Of a DNA stretch of 64,000 nucleotides, positions 1-9,307 are shown in pieces. The DNA lies in assembly GCF_018860765.1 (NCBI RefSeq), contig NZ_JAHKPV010000019.1, forward strand, positions 124,001 through 188,000, read 5' to 3'. Source of the stretch: Marinobacter salexigens. GTDB lineage: Bacteria; Pseudomonadota; Gammaproteobacteria; Pseudomonadales; Oleiphilaceae. Both the position numbers and the translations under genes were made by a program. The notes under the pieces were generated by a model. That model was given only the letters and a program-made list of their open reading frames with translations. It searched no databases and had not been told where the DNA came from. Positions within the stretch are counted from its first letter, which is position 1, and the number at the start of each line of letters is the position of its first letter.

Positions 1-2
1 AT

Positions 3-263
3 GCCAAGAACACAGACAAAGTAGAGACGCCGTTTGATATTCTCAAGCGTCTGGACCCGGTACCTGAGCACCGCTTCTTTCTGGTAACCGAGTGGCAGGA
101 CAAGCATCAGGAAATAACCGATATCCTTACAAGCCGTATTGCGTCCGGCGAAATCAAGTACAGGGAAACCGTTGCTGAAGGCCTCGAAAATGCAGTTGAG
201 GCCTTCAAGGGAATGCTGAAGGGCAAAAACTTCGGCAAGCAACTGGTGCACATCGCCGACTAA
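3..263 (+). CDS. NADP-dependent oxidoreductase, CurA/YncB-like (C-terminal fragment)
   Basis: This is an open frame entering from the left edge and ending at TAA 261-263; about 86 residues are visible and the start lies outside the window. The tail reads GLENAVEAF..GKNFGKQLVHIAD, which matches the C-terminus of zinc-free medium-chain reductases of the CurA / leukotriene B4 12-hydroxydehydrogenase group, enzymes that reduce alkenal or enone double bonds with NADPH. Nucleotide-binding and catalytic parts are not in view, so substrate cannot be inferred. It converges on the next gene with only 28 bp between the stop codons and no clear terminator. Confidence 0.65.
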   Translation, partial: AKNTDKVETPFDILKRLDPVPEHRFFLVTEWQDKHQEITDILTSRIASGEIKYRETVAEGLENAVEAFKGMLKGKNFGKQLVHIAD

Positions 264-291
264 ATTAAACTGCCTTAGAACACCGGGAAGA

Positions 292-1260
292 CTACTCCCC
301 TATCTGGAGGAGTACCTTTCCGGTATTTTTGTTCGCCGCCACGTGTGCCATAGCCTCCTCAGCCTGCTCGATGGGCCATACACTGTCGATGACAGGCTCA
401 ATTTGCCCGGCTACTAGAAGCGGCCAAACGTGACGGTATAAGTCCTGCATCACTCGCTCCTTGTCTGCTACTGACCGAGAGCGCAGTGTAGAACCAATTA
501 ACTTGTGGCGCTTAACCAACATCAAGCCCAAGTCGACCTCCGCAAAACGCCCCCCCAGAAGGCCGATCAAAACAATCCGGCCATCGGCACTAAGAACCTT
601 TTGGTCATCCTTGATATAACTGCCACCAACCGGGTCTAGCGCCATGTCCACACCCCCCCAACTCTTCACCGCGTCGACAAATGAGCCATTTTTGCGGTTC
701 CAGGTGCCGGTTGCACCCAGTTTACGGCAAACTTCCAGCTTTTCGTCATCTCCCGCGGTCGCGAATACCGGATTACCAAAAGCCGTAGCAATCTGGATAA
801 CTGCGGTGCCTAGACCACTACCGGCAGCATGCAACAAAACCCTCTCACCAGGCCTCAGGTCGGCTTCCTGGTACAGATTAAGCCAGGCCGTGGCATACAC
901 CTCAGGAAGTGCCGCTGCTTTTTTCAATGAGAACCCTTTGGGAATAGGCAATACCTGTGCAGCAGGAGCCACTACCTGAGTTGCGTAACCACCACCGGTG
1001 AGCAAGGCGCACACTTCGTCGCCCGGCGCAAAGCCGGTCACGGCCTCGCCAACGGCAGAAATACGACCGCTCACCTCTAGCCCCAAAATTTCAGAGGCAC
1101 CCGGAGGCGGAGGGTAAACACCGGCACGTTGCGACAGATCCGCACGGTTAACGGCACTCCAGACAACATCGATTGCCACGTGATCCGCTGCTAACTCTTC
1201 AAAGCTTGCGCAGTCTTCCCATACAAGGGCGCCATCGGTTACCTTGATTGCTTTCATCAT
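292..1260 (-). CDS. NAD(P)H quinone oxidoreductase, PIG3 family (zinc-free MDR)
   Basis: This 322-residue protein has medium-chain dehydrogenase/reductase architecture: a GroES-like N-terminal domain (about 25-110) and a Rossmann domain with the cofactor loop AAGSGLGTAVIQ at 145-156. The stretch NRADLSQRAGVYPPPPGAS (38-56) is characteristic of the TP53I3/PIG3 quinone oxidoreductases, which reduce quinones with NADPH. No structural or catalytic zinc cysteines are evident, as expected for this branch. Two adjacent ATG codons make the exact start ambiguous by one residue, and the ribosome site (GAGATTAAAGAC) is weak. It appears monocistronic; 173 bp separate it from the glucosylglycerate operon upstream. 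The physiological substrate is unknown. Confidence 0.85.
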   Translation of the reverse strand: MMKAIKVTDGALVWEDCASFEELAADHVAIDVVWSAVNRADLSQRAGVYPPPPGASEILGLEVSGRISAVGEAVTGFAPGDEVCALLTGGGYATQVVAPAAQVLPIPKGFSLKKAAALPEVYATAWLNLYQEADLRPGERVLLHAAGSGLGTAVIQIATAFGNPVFATAGDDEKLEVCRKLGATGTWNRKNGSFVDAVKSWGGVDMALDPVGGSYIKDDQKVLSADGRIVLIGLLGGRFAEVDLGLMLVKRHKLIGSTLRSRSVADKERVMQDLYRHVWPLLVAGQIEPVIDSVWPIEQAEEAMAHVAANKNTGKVLLQIGE

Positions 1261-1433
1261 GTCTTTAATCTCAGCACTCTGAATATCCGGTCAGGATACC
1301 CCAACTGTCTTCACGGTTGTAATGAGTATGCTTTCATAATTCGCTTACCTCTGCGCCTCGGGAAAAGAGAGGGTCTATTTCTTGAGTGCCAGGGAGGATG
1401 AGGCAAGCATTTTAGAAATCAGGGCATTTTGTT

Positions 1434-3164
1434 TTAATCCCGATTGGACAACCATACGCTTTGATAAGGCTTCAAGGTAATGCAACCCGAAAGGTCACTG
1501 ATTGCGGTACCCGCAATCAGATCAATCCAATGATCGGTCCCAATCAGATTGATATCACTCAACGCCACCTGCTGCAGTTCGTCACTGATATTATGAATGC
1601 AGAAAACGGACTGTTCCCGCCGCATGCTTTGGCGCCAGAATCCGAACAACTTGAGCCCCAGATGCAAGGTAAACTGGGTTGCATTTGGATGGAAAGCCGG
1701 CTGCTTTCGGCGAATCGCAATCAGACGCTTCAGCTCCTGATAGGCTTTACTGTGATGACTCAGCGGGTTGTCGAGTTCCTGTTCCAGATCCGCAAGCTGC
1801 CACTGACTCCTATTGATGGAGCGCAGGCGACCGGTATGCTCCATTCGCTCGGTATCGTTTTCCTTCGCCAGCAAGCTGTGTATGTAAAAAGCGGGTATAC
1901 CCTCCAACGCGAGCATGACCGTGTGCGCACAAATAAACCTCTGCAACTGCCAGTGGTCAACACCGTTCCCGGAGGTGCCCTTCAATGCATCATAGAGGGC
2001 AATATTGATTTCATAAGGCTGGTCCCGGCCATCAGGTGTGCGCCTGAAGGATACTTTACCGCCGAATGACTCCATGGTTTTGAGCAGTCGCTGCTTTTCC
2101 TCTTCAGACAACAACCCGTCCGTGGGGCGCATTCCCACACCATCATGGGATGCAATAAAGTTCAGATAGGTGGTTCCCATCTGTGCCGGCGGCATACTCA
2201 TGAGCCAGGTTTTGAGGTGCTTGCAGTCACCTGTCACCAGCGTATTAATCAGTAGCGGCGGCAACGAAAAGTTGTAGATAACATGGGCTTCGTTGGCATT
2301 ACCAAAATACGTGAGATTCTCGCGGTTCGGCACATTGGTTTCCGTGATCACCACGGCGTCCGGGCTGTGGTGCTCTATCAACAAGCGCAAAATCTTGATC
2401 AATTCGTGGGTCTGCTGAAGATGGATACTCGGGGTTCCAGGCTCTTTCCATAGGAAAGCCACAGCGTCGAGCCGGAAGATAATGACGCCTCGTTCGAGGT
2501 AGTAACGAACAATGGCGGCAAACTCAATCAATACCTGAGGGTTGGCAAAATTAAGATCAACCTGATCTTCACTGAAGGTACACCAAACATAACGCTCGCC
2601 GTCCTCCGTATGAACTGACGTGAGCAATGGCGACGTGCGTGGCCTGACAACAGCGCTCAAATCATCCTTAGGGTTTCCCTCAAAAAAATAGTCCTTGCCA
2701 GGGTCAATCCGCCTCTTAAAATTCTCAAACCATCGGCTACGGGCTGACATATGGTTGATCACCAGATCCGCCATGAGCTTGAAGTCCTGCGCGATGGCTT
2801 CGACGTCTTCCCAGTTTCCGTGGGACTCATTGACGGCAAGGTAATCCATCACCGAGAAACCATCATCGGAGCTGTAGGGAAAGAAAGGCAAAATATGTAC
2901 GGCGGAAATACTGTCAGAAAGACATCGATTCAGAAACTGACGCAGTGTGACCAAGGGCTTTTCATCGTCTCGCTGAACGGTGTCCGCATAGGTGATCAGA
3001 ACGATATCCGATTCCGTCCAATGGTTCTGATGAGCTGCTGGCGGAGGCTGGTCCGGACTCAGGCCCATCGTGGTCAGAAGCTCACTGGCGAGGAAATCAC
3101 AATCCAGCGCCGGATAAACAGTTTCGAGCATACTAACCAGCTTGGCGCTCAGAACCTGACTCAT
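1434..3164 (-). CDS. Glucosylglycerate phosphorylase (GH13 subfamily 18, sucrose phosphorylase-like)
   Basis: This 576-residue alpha-amylase-superfamily phosphorylase carries the expected GH13 residues: INH (136-138), nucleophile Asp233 in FRLDAVAF, acid/base Glu275 in ITETNVP, and transition-state Asp341 in ASHDGVGMRP. Sequence alone cannot separate sucrose, sucrose-6-phosphate and glucosylglycerate phosphorylases, but the three genes upstream make and handle glucosylglycerate. The likely reaction is therefore glucosylglycerate + phosphate to glucose-1-phosphate + D-glycerate in the cytoplasm. Its ATG overlaps the gpgS stop by four bases (ATGA), implying translational coupling. It is the last gene of the operon. 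GH13_18 enzymes with this specificity are established in Meiothermus and E. coli (YcjM); assignment here is by context. Confidence 0.85.
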   Translation of the reverse strand: MSQVLSAKLVSMLETVYPALDCDFLASELLTTMGLSPDQPPPAAHQNHWTESDIVLITYADTVQRDDEKPLVTLRQFLNRCLSDSISAVHILPFFPYSSDDGFSVMDYLAVNESHGNWEDVEAIAQDFKLMADLVINHMSARSRWFENFKRRIDPGKDYFFEGNPKDDLSAVVRPRTSPLLTSVHTEDGERYVWCTFSEDQVDLNFANPQVLIEFAAIVRYYLERGVIIFRLDAVAFLWKEPGTPSIHLQQTHELIKILRLLIEHHSPDAVVITETNVPNRENLTYFGNANEAHVIYNFSLPPLLINTLVTGDCKHLKTWLMSMPPAQMGTTYLNFIASHDGVGMRPTDGLLSEEEKQRLLKTMESFGGKVSFRRTPDGRDQPYEINIALYDALKGTSGNGVDHWQLQRFICAHTVMLALEGIPAFYIHSLLAKENDTERMEHTGRLRSINRSQWQLADLEQELDNPLSHHSKAYQELKRLIAIRRKQPAFHPNATQFTLHLGLKLFGFWRQSMRREQSVFCIHNISDELQQVALSDINLIGTDHWIDLIAGTAISDLSGCITLKPYQSVWLSNRD

Positions 3165-4384
3165 GGCCGATAGTCCTTATTATCCAGGTCCACGGCCTCG
3201 AGCAATTGCTCCTTGATATCCGGAATAGCACTGGTGACCCGGTTCCAGCTTGGAATGAATGGCGTATCCATGGGGTTCTCCAGAAAGTAAGCACCTGCGC
3301 TCATCACATTCTGGGCGAACAGTTCAACGGCTTTCTCTTCCTTATGCCGATCAAACCCAAGGCCGTTGATAATTGCATCGTTCTGATAGGTCTCCACAAA
3401 ATCCAGAGCGATGCGGAAATAGGTGGCCTTGATGGTCCGGAACTTCTCGCTCGAGAATATCTCACCATTCGTTGCCAGTTTTCTGAACAGCGCCTTGGAA
3501 ATATCCACACTCATCTTGGACAAACCCTGGCTGGCATCCTCCGGTGAGAGGTCTTGGTGTTTATGGTCGTAGACATCGGCAATATCTACTTGGCAGAGCC
3601 TGTTGGTGGCATAGTTCCGCTTCATTTCCGACAACACGCCAATCTCCAATCCCCAGTCACTGGGGATTCGAAGATCATTAATCACATCTGTGCGGAAGGA
3701 GAACTCTCCGGCAAGGGGATATCGGTAACTGTCGAGATAATCCAGAAAATCGCTCGGGCCACACACCTTTTTCATGGCACGAATCAAAGGAGTCACCAGC
3801 AGGCGACTGACACGCCCGTTCATCTTCCCATCTGCCACCCGGGCGTAGTAACCCTTACAGAACATATAATTGAAGCTCGGATTGGCCACAGGATAAATCA
3901 GTCGTGCCACCAGCTCCCGCGAATAGGTAAGAATGTCACAATCGTGCAGTGCGACGGATTCACTCACACCAGAAGCCAGGACATAACCGAAGCAGTACCA
4001 GACGTTGCGGCCTTTACCCATTTCCGTGGGAGCCAGCCCCTGCTCCCGAAGCTTCAGATCAATGGCACGGAGGCGTGGGCCATCGTTCCAGAGCACCTTG
4101 AAGTTTTGTGGGAGCCCAGAGAAATATTCAAGCGCATGGCGATATTGCTCTTCGTTAGCCCGGTCCAGACCGATAATGATCTCGTCCAGATAAGGCACCT
4201 TCGCAAGTTCCTGCACAATGTGCTTTAACGCTGGCCCTTCAAGTTCGGAATAAAGAGACGGCAGCACAAGTGACATGGGCCGGGTCTTGCGAAAGGTCAT
4301 CAACTCAGCTTCCAGATCCGCCACTGGCCGGCGAACAAGGTTATGCAGCGTGGTTACAATGCCATTCTGGTAAAAGTCGCCCAT
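3161..4384 (-). CDS. gpgS: Glucosyl-3-phosphoglycerate synthase (GT81)
   Basis: This 407-residue retaining GT-A glycosyltransferase contains the metal-binding DCD (148-150) in ALHDCDILTYSRE, the EMGKGRNVW loop (121-129) and the PLAGEFSF acceptor-region motif typical of family GT81. It transfers glucose from NDP-glucose to 3-phosphoglycerate, giving glucosyl-3-phosphoglycerate, the precursor of the compatible solute glucosylglycerate. Family members are soluble, and no signal or membrane segment is visible. AAGGAG lies about 7 bases before the ATG. It sits 20 bp after the phosphatase gene and overlaps the phosphorylase gene by 4 bp, so synthesis and breakdown are in one transcript. Confidence 0.9.
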   Translation of the reverse strand: MGDFYQNGIVTTLHNLVRRPVADLEAELMTFRKTRPMSLVLPSLYSELEGPALKHIVQELAKVPYLDEIIIGLDRANEEQYRHALEYFSGLPQNFKVLWNDGPRLRAIDLKLREQGLAPTEMGKGRNVWYCFGYVLASGVSESVALHDCDILTYSRELVARLIYPVANPSFNYMFCKGYYARVADGKMNGRVSRLLVTPLIRAMKKVCGPSDFLDYLDSYRYPLAGEFSFRTDVINDLRIPSDWGLEIGVLSEMKRNYATNRLCQVDIADVYDHKHQDLSPEDASQGLSKMSVDISKALFRKLATNGEIFSSEKFRTIKATYFRIALDFVETYQNDAIINGLGFDRHKEEKAVELFAQNVMSAGAYFLENPMDTPFIPSWNRVTSAIPDIKEQLLEAVDLDNKDYRP

Positions 4385-4404
4385 GGCGATTCTCCTTTGC
4401 AGTA

Positions 4405-5220
4405 CTAGTATCCGTACTCAAACAGGAGATTGAGTACACACTCATTCCATCCCGCCGGGCCGGGTTTGAGAGAGCGCATGGCGTGTTTTTCCGAGGGCAG
4501 CTGCACCTCTTTGCTGTTAACCCCGCGGATGACGACCGGAATATCTGCTTCCTCCAGCATTTGCTGGTCGTTGGGGCTGTCCCCCAGCGCAATAGCCGTC
4601 ACTCGCTGGTAGCCATAGCGCTCCAGGTATAGTTCTCTATATTTGTTTAGCAAAAAGCGGGCCCCATCGGCTTTATCAAAGATTCCCATTGCGTGGTAAA
4701 ACCGACCACCTTTAACCAGGCGCAGGTTTTCAGTACCCAGCGCGGCTTCAAAACGTATCCGTTCTTCTTCGCTCCCCTGCCAAACCAATGGCTCGGTTCC
4801 CAGACGCTCCCGGGCGCGGGCAGACGAAGCTGAATCTAGCCCCGTGAGCTGGGCCAGTTCGTCATCCTCCATATCAGCAAAGCCTCGAAAGCGTGCGCCG
4901 CTGTCCCTTTGTGCAGAGAGCACTTTAAGAACCTCTGACCGGGACGCCCCAAAATGCACTACCTGCTCACTATCACTCCCGAATATGTCCGGAGGAATAA
5001 CCACGGCTGCACTGTTTTCGACGATGAAAGGATCGGTGTTTCCAAGTTGCTGACGCAGCACCCGGATTTCCGCAGCAGTTTTGCTTGAGTTCAGGATCAG
5101 CGGAATACCGGCCTCCGCAACCCGCTCTAGCGCAGGCGCCGCCTGCTGCCAACGATAGTTTTCATGGTTGAGCAAGGTTCCATCCAGATCTGAAAATATG
5201 ACCAAGCGTGACTTGGGCAT
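4405..5220 (-). CDS. gpgP: Glucosyl-3-phosphoglycerate phosphatase (MPGP-like HAD-IIB)
   Basis: This 271-residue haloacid-dehalogenase hydrolase has motif I FSDLDGTLL (nucleophile Asp11, acid/base Asp13), motif II NSSK (44-47) and the C-terminal metal motif ALGDSPNDQQML. Spacing and cap type fit the HAD-IIB mannosyl-3-phosphoglycerate phosphatase family, many members of which act on the glucosyl compound. Standing directly before gpgS, it most likely dephosphorylates glucosyl-3-phosphoglycerate to glucosylglycerate. Clear AAGGAG ribosome site; 11 bp from the kinase stop. Activity on mannosyl-3-phosphoglycerate is possible, but no mannosyl synthase is present in the window. Confidence 0.85.
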   Translation of the reverse strand: MPKSRLVIFSDLDGTLLNHENYRWQQAAPALERVAEAGIPLILNSSKTAAEIRVLRQQLGNTDPFIVENSAAVVIPPDIFGSDSEQVVHFGASRSEVLKVLSAQRDSGARFRGFADMEDDELAQLTGLDSASSARARERLGTEPLVWQGSEEERIRFEAALGTENLRLVKGGRFYHAMGIFDKADGARFLLNKYRELYLERYGYQRVTAIALGDSPNDQQMLEEADIPVVIRGVNSKEVQLPSEKHAMRSLKPGPAGWNECVLNLLFEYGY

Positions 5221-5231
5221 GGGAAACTCCT

Positions 5232-6173
5232 TCAGGATTGAGTCCGAAAAATGGGGCGGCTCAGGGAATGATCATCGGACACCTCAATCAACACATCCGC
5301 ACGATCTGGCAGTTCCCTAAGGCAAGACCGGGTTACCCGCTCATAGTGCATAATGAAGCGGGCTACCTCCTGATCGCTCATGATGCGCAATTCCTGAACA
5401 GCTTGCGCTGGTGCGCCCTCATTTGGTGCGCGCGCCGTTTTCTCTGCCAACTTATGCTCTTGCAATGTGCGCCATTCCAGCACCCGGGACATCGAAGGCG
5501 CTTTAAGCATAATCAGGCTATCCAACTCATTAAAAAACGCCTGATACTCACCCTTGAGACACTCATTTACATACCTTCGCCAAATGCCCAAGGGATCTTC
5601 CGCTGCCTCCAGTGTGTTGAGAGGTGCAGCCAGTGCCTTATCATCTTCAGGTAAAGCCCCTAGGCACCAGCCTTCAACAAGAACAACTTCTGCCCTGCCT
5701 TCAAAAACAGGCCATTCGTTCGGAGGAACACGGTCGTCGCGGGATTTGTCGAAAGCCGGAATACGGGTGCGATCGCAAGGGCCGGCCATTCGAAGCTTAT
5801 CAATAACCTGCTCGCCAAGTTCCAGATCGTGCGTTCCCGGCACACCCCGGGTCATAAACAGAGGGTGTACGCGTTCAGCCAGTGCCCCCCGCTCAGCTCT
5901 GGTAAGGTACAGATCATCCAGTGAAATGCTCACTGTCGGGCATTGATAGTGATCATAAAGCAGTCTGGTCAAAAACAACGCCAAAGTGGACTTCCCGGTG
6001 CCCTGAGCACCATGAATTCCCAAAACAATGGTTCTGTTCTTCGCGTTCCTTAACGAGACAATGTGCTCTATCAGAGGCAGGATGGTCTGTTCTACTGTAG
6101 TCGCGTAATTTTGAGGAAGCCCTTCTTTCTCAATCAGGGCATCAATAATTGCTCTAAGCTCACTGTCAGACAC
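5232..6173 (-). CDS. D-glycerate 3-kinase-like P-loop kinase
   Basis: This 313-residue kinase has a Walker A loop GAQGTGKST (55-63), a DDLYLT segment typical of the phosphoribulokinase/uridine kinase fold, and RIPAFDKSRDDR, seen in plant-type GLYK D-glycerate 3-kinases. It is the first gene of the operon, starting at a GTG. The probable job is phosphorylation of glycerate released by the phosphorylase to 3-phosphoglycerate, which is also the acceptor used by the synthase; this closes a glucosylglycerate cycle. The substrate is inferred from context and family. Transcription probably starts in the 84-bp gap shared with the divergent selO gene. Confidence 0.8.
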   Translation of the reverse strand: MSDSELRAIIDALIEKEGLPQNYATTVEQTILPLIEHIVSLRNAKNRTIVLGIHGAQGTGKSTLALFLTRLLYDHYQCPTVSISLDDLYLTRAERGALAERVHPLFMTRGVPGTHDLELGEQVIDKLRMAGPCDRTRIPAFDKSRDDRVPPNEWPVFEGRAEVVLVEGWCLGALPEDDKALAAPLNTLEAAEDPLGIWRRYVNECLKGEYQAFFNELDSLIMLKAPSMSRVLEWRTLQEHKLAEKTARAPNEGAPAQAVQELRIMSDQEVARFIMHYERVTRSCLRELPDRADVLIEVSDDHSLSRPIFRTQS

Positions 6174-6257
6174 GTTAGGTTCCCGTCTTTGATGGATCAG
6201 TTAATCAACTATTCAATAGATCAGCAGAATTCGTACCATATGGGAGTATAGGCTTTT

Positions 6258-7712
6258 ATGAGTAGCAACGATTTCCGTGTAGAACACCGCTACCTGGAGC
6301 TCCCGGACAGCTTCTACACCCGAGTGCAGCCCACTCCGCTTAAAGATGCAAGAATGGCCTGCTTCAACCACAAGCTAGCTCAGGAACTAGGTTTTCATGT
6401 CACCAATGAAGCCGATTGGGCTGGAATAGGCGGGGGCACGGAACTGCTGGAGGGCATGGACCCGGTGGCCATGAAATACACCGGCCACCAATTTGGCATG
6501 TACAACCCGGAACTGGGTGATGGCCGAGGCCTGCTCTTATGGGAAACCATAGGCCCTGATGGCCGCCGCTGGGACTGGCACCTGAAGGGCGCGGGGACAA
6601 CGCCCTACTCCCGTTTTGGTGACGGCCGAGCGGTTCTACGTTCCACTATCCGCGAATACCTGTGCAGCGAAGCCATGCAGGGTCTGGGCATTCCAACCAC
6701 CCGTGCTTTGTTTATGGTCAGTGCCCGGGATCCGATTCGAAGGGAGTCTATTGAAACCGCTGCCGCACTGGTGCGTGTAGCGCAAACCCATATCCGCTTT
6801 GGCCACTTCGAGTTTGCGGCGCACCACGAAGGACCGGAAACCGTTAAAACCCTGCTAGAACACGTTATATCACTTCACTTCCCACACCTGATCCTGCTAG
6901 CTGAGGAAGAGCGCCATGCGCGCTGGTTTGAAGAAGTCGTTGAGCGCACAGCCCGCCTTATTGCCGACTGGCAAGCCGTGGGCTTTTGCCATGGCGTGAT
7001 GAACAGCGACAACATGTCTATCATTGGTGACACTTTTGATTATGGACCTTTCGCCTTTCTGGATGATTTTGACGCCGGTTACATCTGCAACCATACCGAT
7101 CAGGGTGGCAGGTACGCCTACAACCGCCAGCCTCAGGTAGGCTTTGCAAATTGTCAGTACCTTGCCAATGCGTTGCTGCCAGTAATGAATGACAACACCA
7201 TTCGAAAAGGTTTACAGCGCTACGAAACCGCCTACAACGGGCGTTTTTTACAGAACATGCGGGACAAGCTTGGCCTAGTCCAAGAAGACGAAGGCGATCT
7301 CGGGCTGGTTACGGACACCTTCAGCATGCTCAACGAGCACCGCACCGACTACACGGCTTTCTTCCGCGCACTGTCCAACCTTTATGACCACGGCCATGCG
7401 CCCCTGAGGGATCTATTCGTAGACCGACAAGTGGTAGATGAATGGCTTGCGCGTTACGAGGAACGGCTGACAAAAGAAACCCGCGCCCGGGATGAAAGGG
7501 AATACGAAATGCGCAGGGTAAATCCCAAATACATTCTGAGGAACTATCTGGCGCAGAAAGTAATTCTGGAAGCACAGAACGGCGACTTTGAGCCTATGAA
7601 GGAGTTGATAAAGGTTCTGGAGAAGCCCTTCGACGAGCAACCGGCCTTTGAAAAATATGCAGAGCTACCGCCAGATTGGGGCAAGCATTTGAACATTAGC
7701 TGTTCAAGTTAA
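6258..7712 (+). CDS. selO: Protein adenylyltransferase SelO (YdiU/UPF0061)
   Basis: This 484-residue pseudokinase-fold AMP transferase is full length for the family. Visible motifs are YTGHQFG (74-80), HLKGAGTTPYSRFGDGRAVL (108-127, with ATP-contacting Lys110), NSDN (Asp251, expected catalytic base) and DYGPF (Asp261, expected metal ligand). SelO enzymes transfer AMP to Ser/Thr/Tyr of redox-related proteins. The C-terminus ends in SCSS, so Cys482 sits third from the end, where human SELO has selenocysteine; this is the common bacterial Cys form. It is transcribed divergently from the glucosylglycerate operon. Confidence 0.93.
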   Translation: MSSNDFRVEHRYLELPDSFYTRVQPTPLKDARMACFNHKLAQELGFHVTNEADWAGIGGGTELLEGMDPVAMKYTGHQFGMYNPELGDGRGLLLWETIGPDGRRWDWHLKGAGTTPYSRFGDGRAVLRSTIREYLCSEAMQGLGIPTTRALFMVSARDPIRRESIETAAALVRVAQTHIRFGHFEFAAHHEGPETVKTLLEHVISLHFPHLILLAEEERHARWFEEVVERTARLIADWQAVGFCHGVMNSDNMSIIGDTFDYGPFAFLDDFDAGYICNHTDQGGRYAYNRQPQVGFANCQYLANALLPVMNDNTIRKGLQRYETAYNGRFLQNMRDKLGLVQEDEGDLGLVTDTFSMLNEHRTDYTAFFRALSNLYDHGHAPLRDLFVDRQVVDEWLARYEERLTKETRARDEREYEMRRVNPKYILRNYLAQKVILEAQNGDFEPMKELIKVLEKPFDEQPAFEKYAELPPDWGKHLNISCSS

Positions 7713-7725
7713 CTTTAGGGAAACA

Positions 7726-7768
7726 GGAAAAGAAAACCGAGGGCCAGATTTAGAAACCCGACCCTCGG
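7726..7768 (-). terminator. Intrinsic terminator of the fumarase gene
   Basis: Arms CCGAGGG (7737-7743) and CCCTCGG (7762-7768) form a perfect 7-bp stem with an 18-nt loop. Read on the minus strand it is followed by TTTTCTTTTCC. No T-run follows on the plus strand, so it serves the fumarase transcript rather than selO. Confidence 0.75.
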
Positions 7769-7787
7769 AGTTAAAGACTAGCTAGTT

Positions 7788-9302
7788 TCAAACTGCCTTC
7801 GCAGCGATAATCTTCTCTTGCCACTCCACCGGGCCTGTTTGGTGTACAGACGTGCCTTTGGAGTCCACCGCAACGGTTACCGGCATGTCTTCCACATCAA
7901 ACTCGTAAATGGCTTCCATACCCAGCTCAGGGAAAGCAACCACTTCCGCGTGCTTGATGGCTTTGGAGACCAAGTAGGCTGAACCACCCACAGCCATGAG
8001 ATACACGGCACCAAATTCCTTAATTGCATCTATGGCCACCTGACCACGCTCGGCTTTACCAATCATGCCGGTGAGGCCGGTTTTCTCAAGCATTGTGTGA
8101 GTAAACTTGTCCATACGGGTCGCAGTGGTTGGACCAGCGGGGCCGACCACTTCTTCACGTACAGGATCAACCGGGCCAACGTAATAGATGAAACGGCCTT
8201 TCAGATCTACCGGCAGCTCTTCGCCGTTATTGATCATATCAACCATCTTTTTGTGCGCTGCGTCGCGGCCGGTCAGCATCTTGCCAGACAACAGAACGGT
8301 CTCACCTGGCTGCCACTCTTTTACTTCTTCCGGCGTGACGGTATTCAGATTAACCCGACGCACGCCCTCGCCTACTTCCCAAGTGATTTCTGGCCAGTCT
8401 TCTAGGCTCGGCGGGGTTTGCAGAGCAGGACCACTGCCATCAAGCGTAAAGTGTGCGTGACGGGTAGCGGCACAGTTAGGAATAATCGCTACAGGCTTGT
8501 TCGCTGCGTGGGTAGGATAGTCTTTTACCTTTACATCCAGCACGGTTGTCAGGCCACCAAGACCCTGAGCACCAATACCCAGATCATTCACTTTGTCGAA
8601 TAGCTCAAGGCGCAGCTCTTCGGCACGGTTGGATGCACCGCGCGCCTGAAGATCGTGGATATCGATAGGATCGAGCAGCGATTCTTTTGCCAACTGCATA
8701 GCCTTTTCAGCCGTACCGCCGATACCAATACCCAGCATACCGGGCGGGCACCAGCCCGCTCCCATTTGCGGCACCATTTTCAAAACCCAGTCCACAACGG
8801 AATCGGATGGATTCAGCATGGCAAATTTGGATTTGGCTTCAGAGCCGCCACCTTTAGCCGCCACATGAACTTCAACCGTATCACCCGGCACCATTTTGTA
8901 GTGAATAATCGCTGGCGTATTATCACCTGTGTTCTGGCGCTTGCCATCAGGGTCGGCAAGAATTGAAGCCCTCAGTACGTTATCCGGGTTGGCATAGGCA
9001 CGCCGTACGCCCTCGTTGATGACATCGTCCAGCGCCATCTCGCAGTCCCACTGAACATTCATACCAATGTTAACGAACACGGTCACAATACCGGTGTCCT
9101 GACACAGCGGGCGGTGGCCCTGGGCGCACATGCGGGAGTTGATCAGGATTTGCGCCATGGCATCCTTGGCCGCCTGGGACTCTTCCTTCTGGTAAGCCTC
9201 GTAAACACCGTCAATGAAATCTTTAGGGTGATAGTAAGAAATGAACTGCAGCGCGTCCGCTACGCTTTCAATCAGGTCATCCTGGCGGATTACAGTGGTC
9301 AT
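7788..9302 (-). CDS. Fumarate hydratase, class I (4Fe-4S)
   Basis: This 504-residue class I fumarase has alpha and beta domains fused in one chain. The three iron-sulfur ligands are visible: Cys67 (RPLCQDTG), Cys185 (GAGWCPPGM) and Cys277 (IPNCAATRH). It interconverts fumarate and malate in the TCA cycle. These enzymes have an oxygen-labile cluster, and in E. coli fumA is a known target of the iron-sparing sRNA RyhB. The ribosome site is TGATGAGG, with GAGG about 6 bases before the ATG; 9309-9317 of this region is exactly complementary to the linker of the sRNA candidate at 57669-57754. It is monocistronic, with its own terminator. Confidence 0.95.
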   Translation of the reverse strand: MTTVIRQDDLIESVADALQFISYYHPKDFIDGVYEAYQKEESQAAKDAMAQILINSRMCAQGHRPLCQDTGIVTVFVNIGMNVQWDCEMALDDVINEGVRRAYANPDNVLRASILADPDGKRQNTGDNTPAIIHYKMVPGDTVEVHVAAKGGGSEAKSKFAMLNPSDSVVDWVLKMVPQMGAGWCPPGMLGIGIGGTAEKAMQLAKESLLDPIDIHDLQARGASNRAEELRLELFDKVNDLGIGAQGLGGLTTVLDVKVKDYPTHAANKPVAIIPNCAATRHAHFTLDGSGPALQTPPSLEDWPEITWEVGEGVRRVNLNTVTPEEVKEWQPGETVLLSGKMLTGRDAAHKKMVDMINNGEELPVDLKGRFIYYVGPVDPVREEVVGPAGPTTATRMDKFTHTMLEKTGLTGMIGKAERGQVAIDAIKEFGAVYLMAVGGSAYLVSKAIKHAEVVAFPELGMEAIYEFDVEDMPVTVAVDSKGTSVHQTGPVEWQEKIIAAKAV

Positions 9303-9307
9303 AGGCG

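Noticed and set aside
1461..2069. 202-codon plus-strand frame inside the glucosylglycerate phosphorylase gene
   Set aside because: Shadow of a conserved GH13 gene; no independent support.
3554..4228. 224-codon plus-strand frame opposite gpgS
   Set aside because: Shadow frame; gpgS on the other strand carries all expected motifs.
7686..7712. Possible selenocysteine in SelO
   Set aside because: The codon at the selenocysteine position is a cysteine codon and the gene ends in a normal TAA; no in-frame UGA exists.
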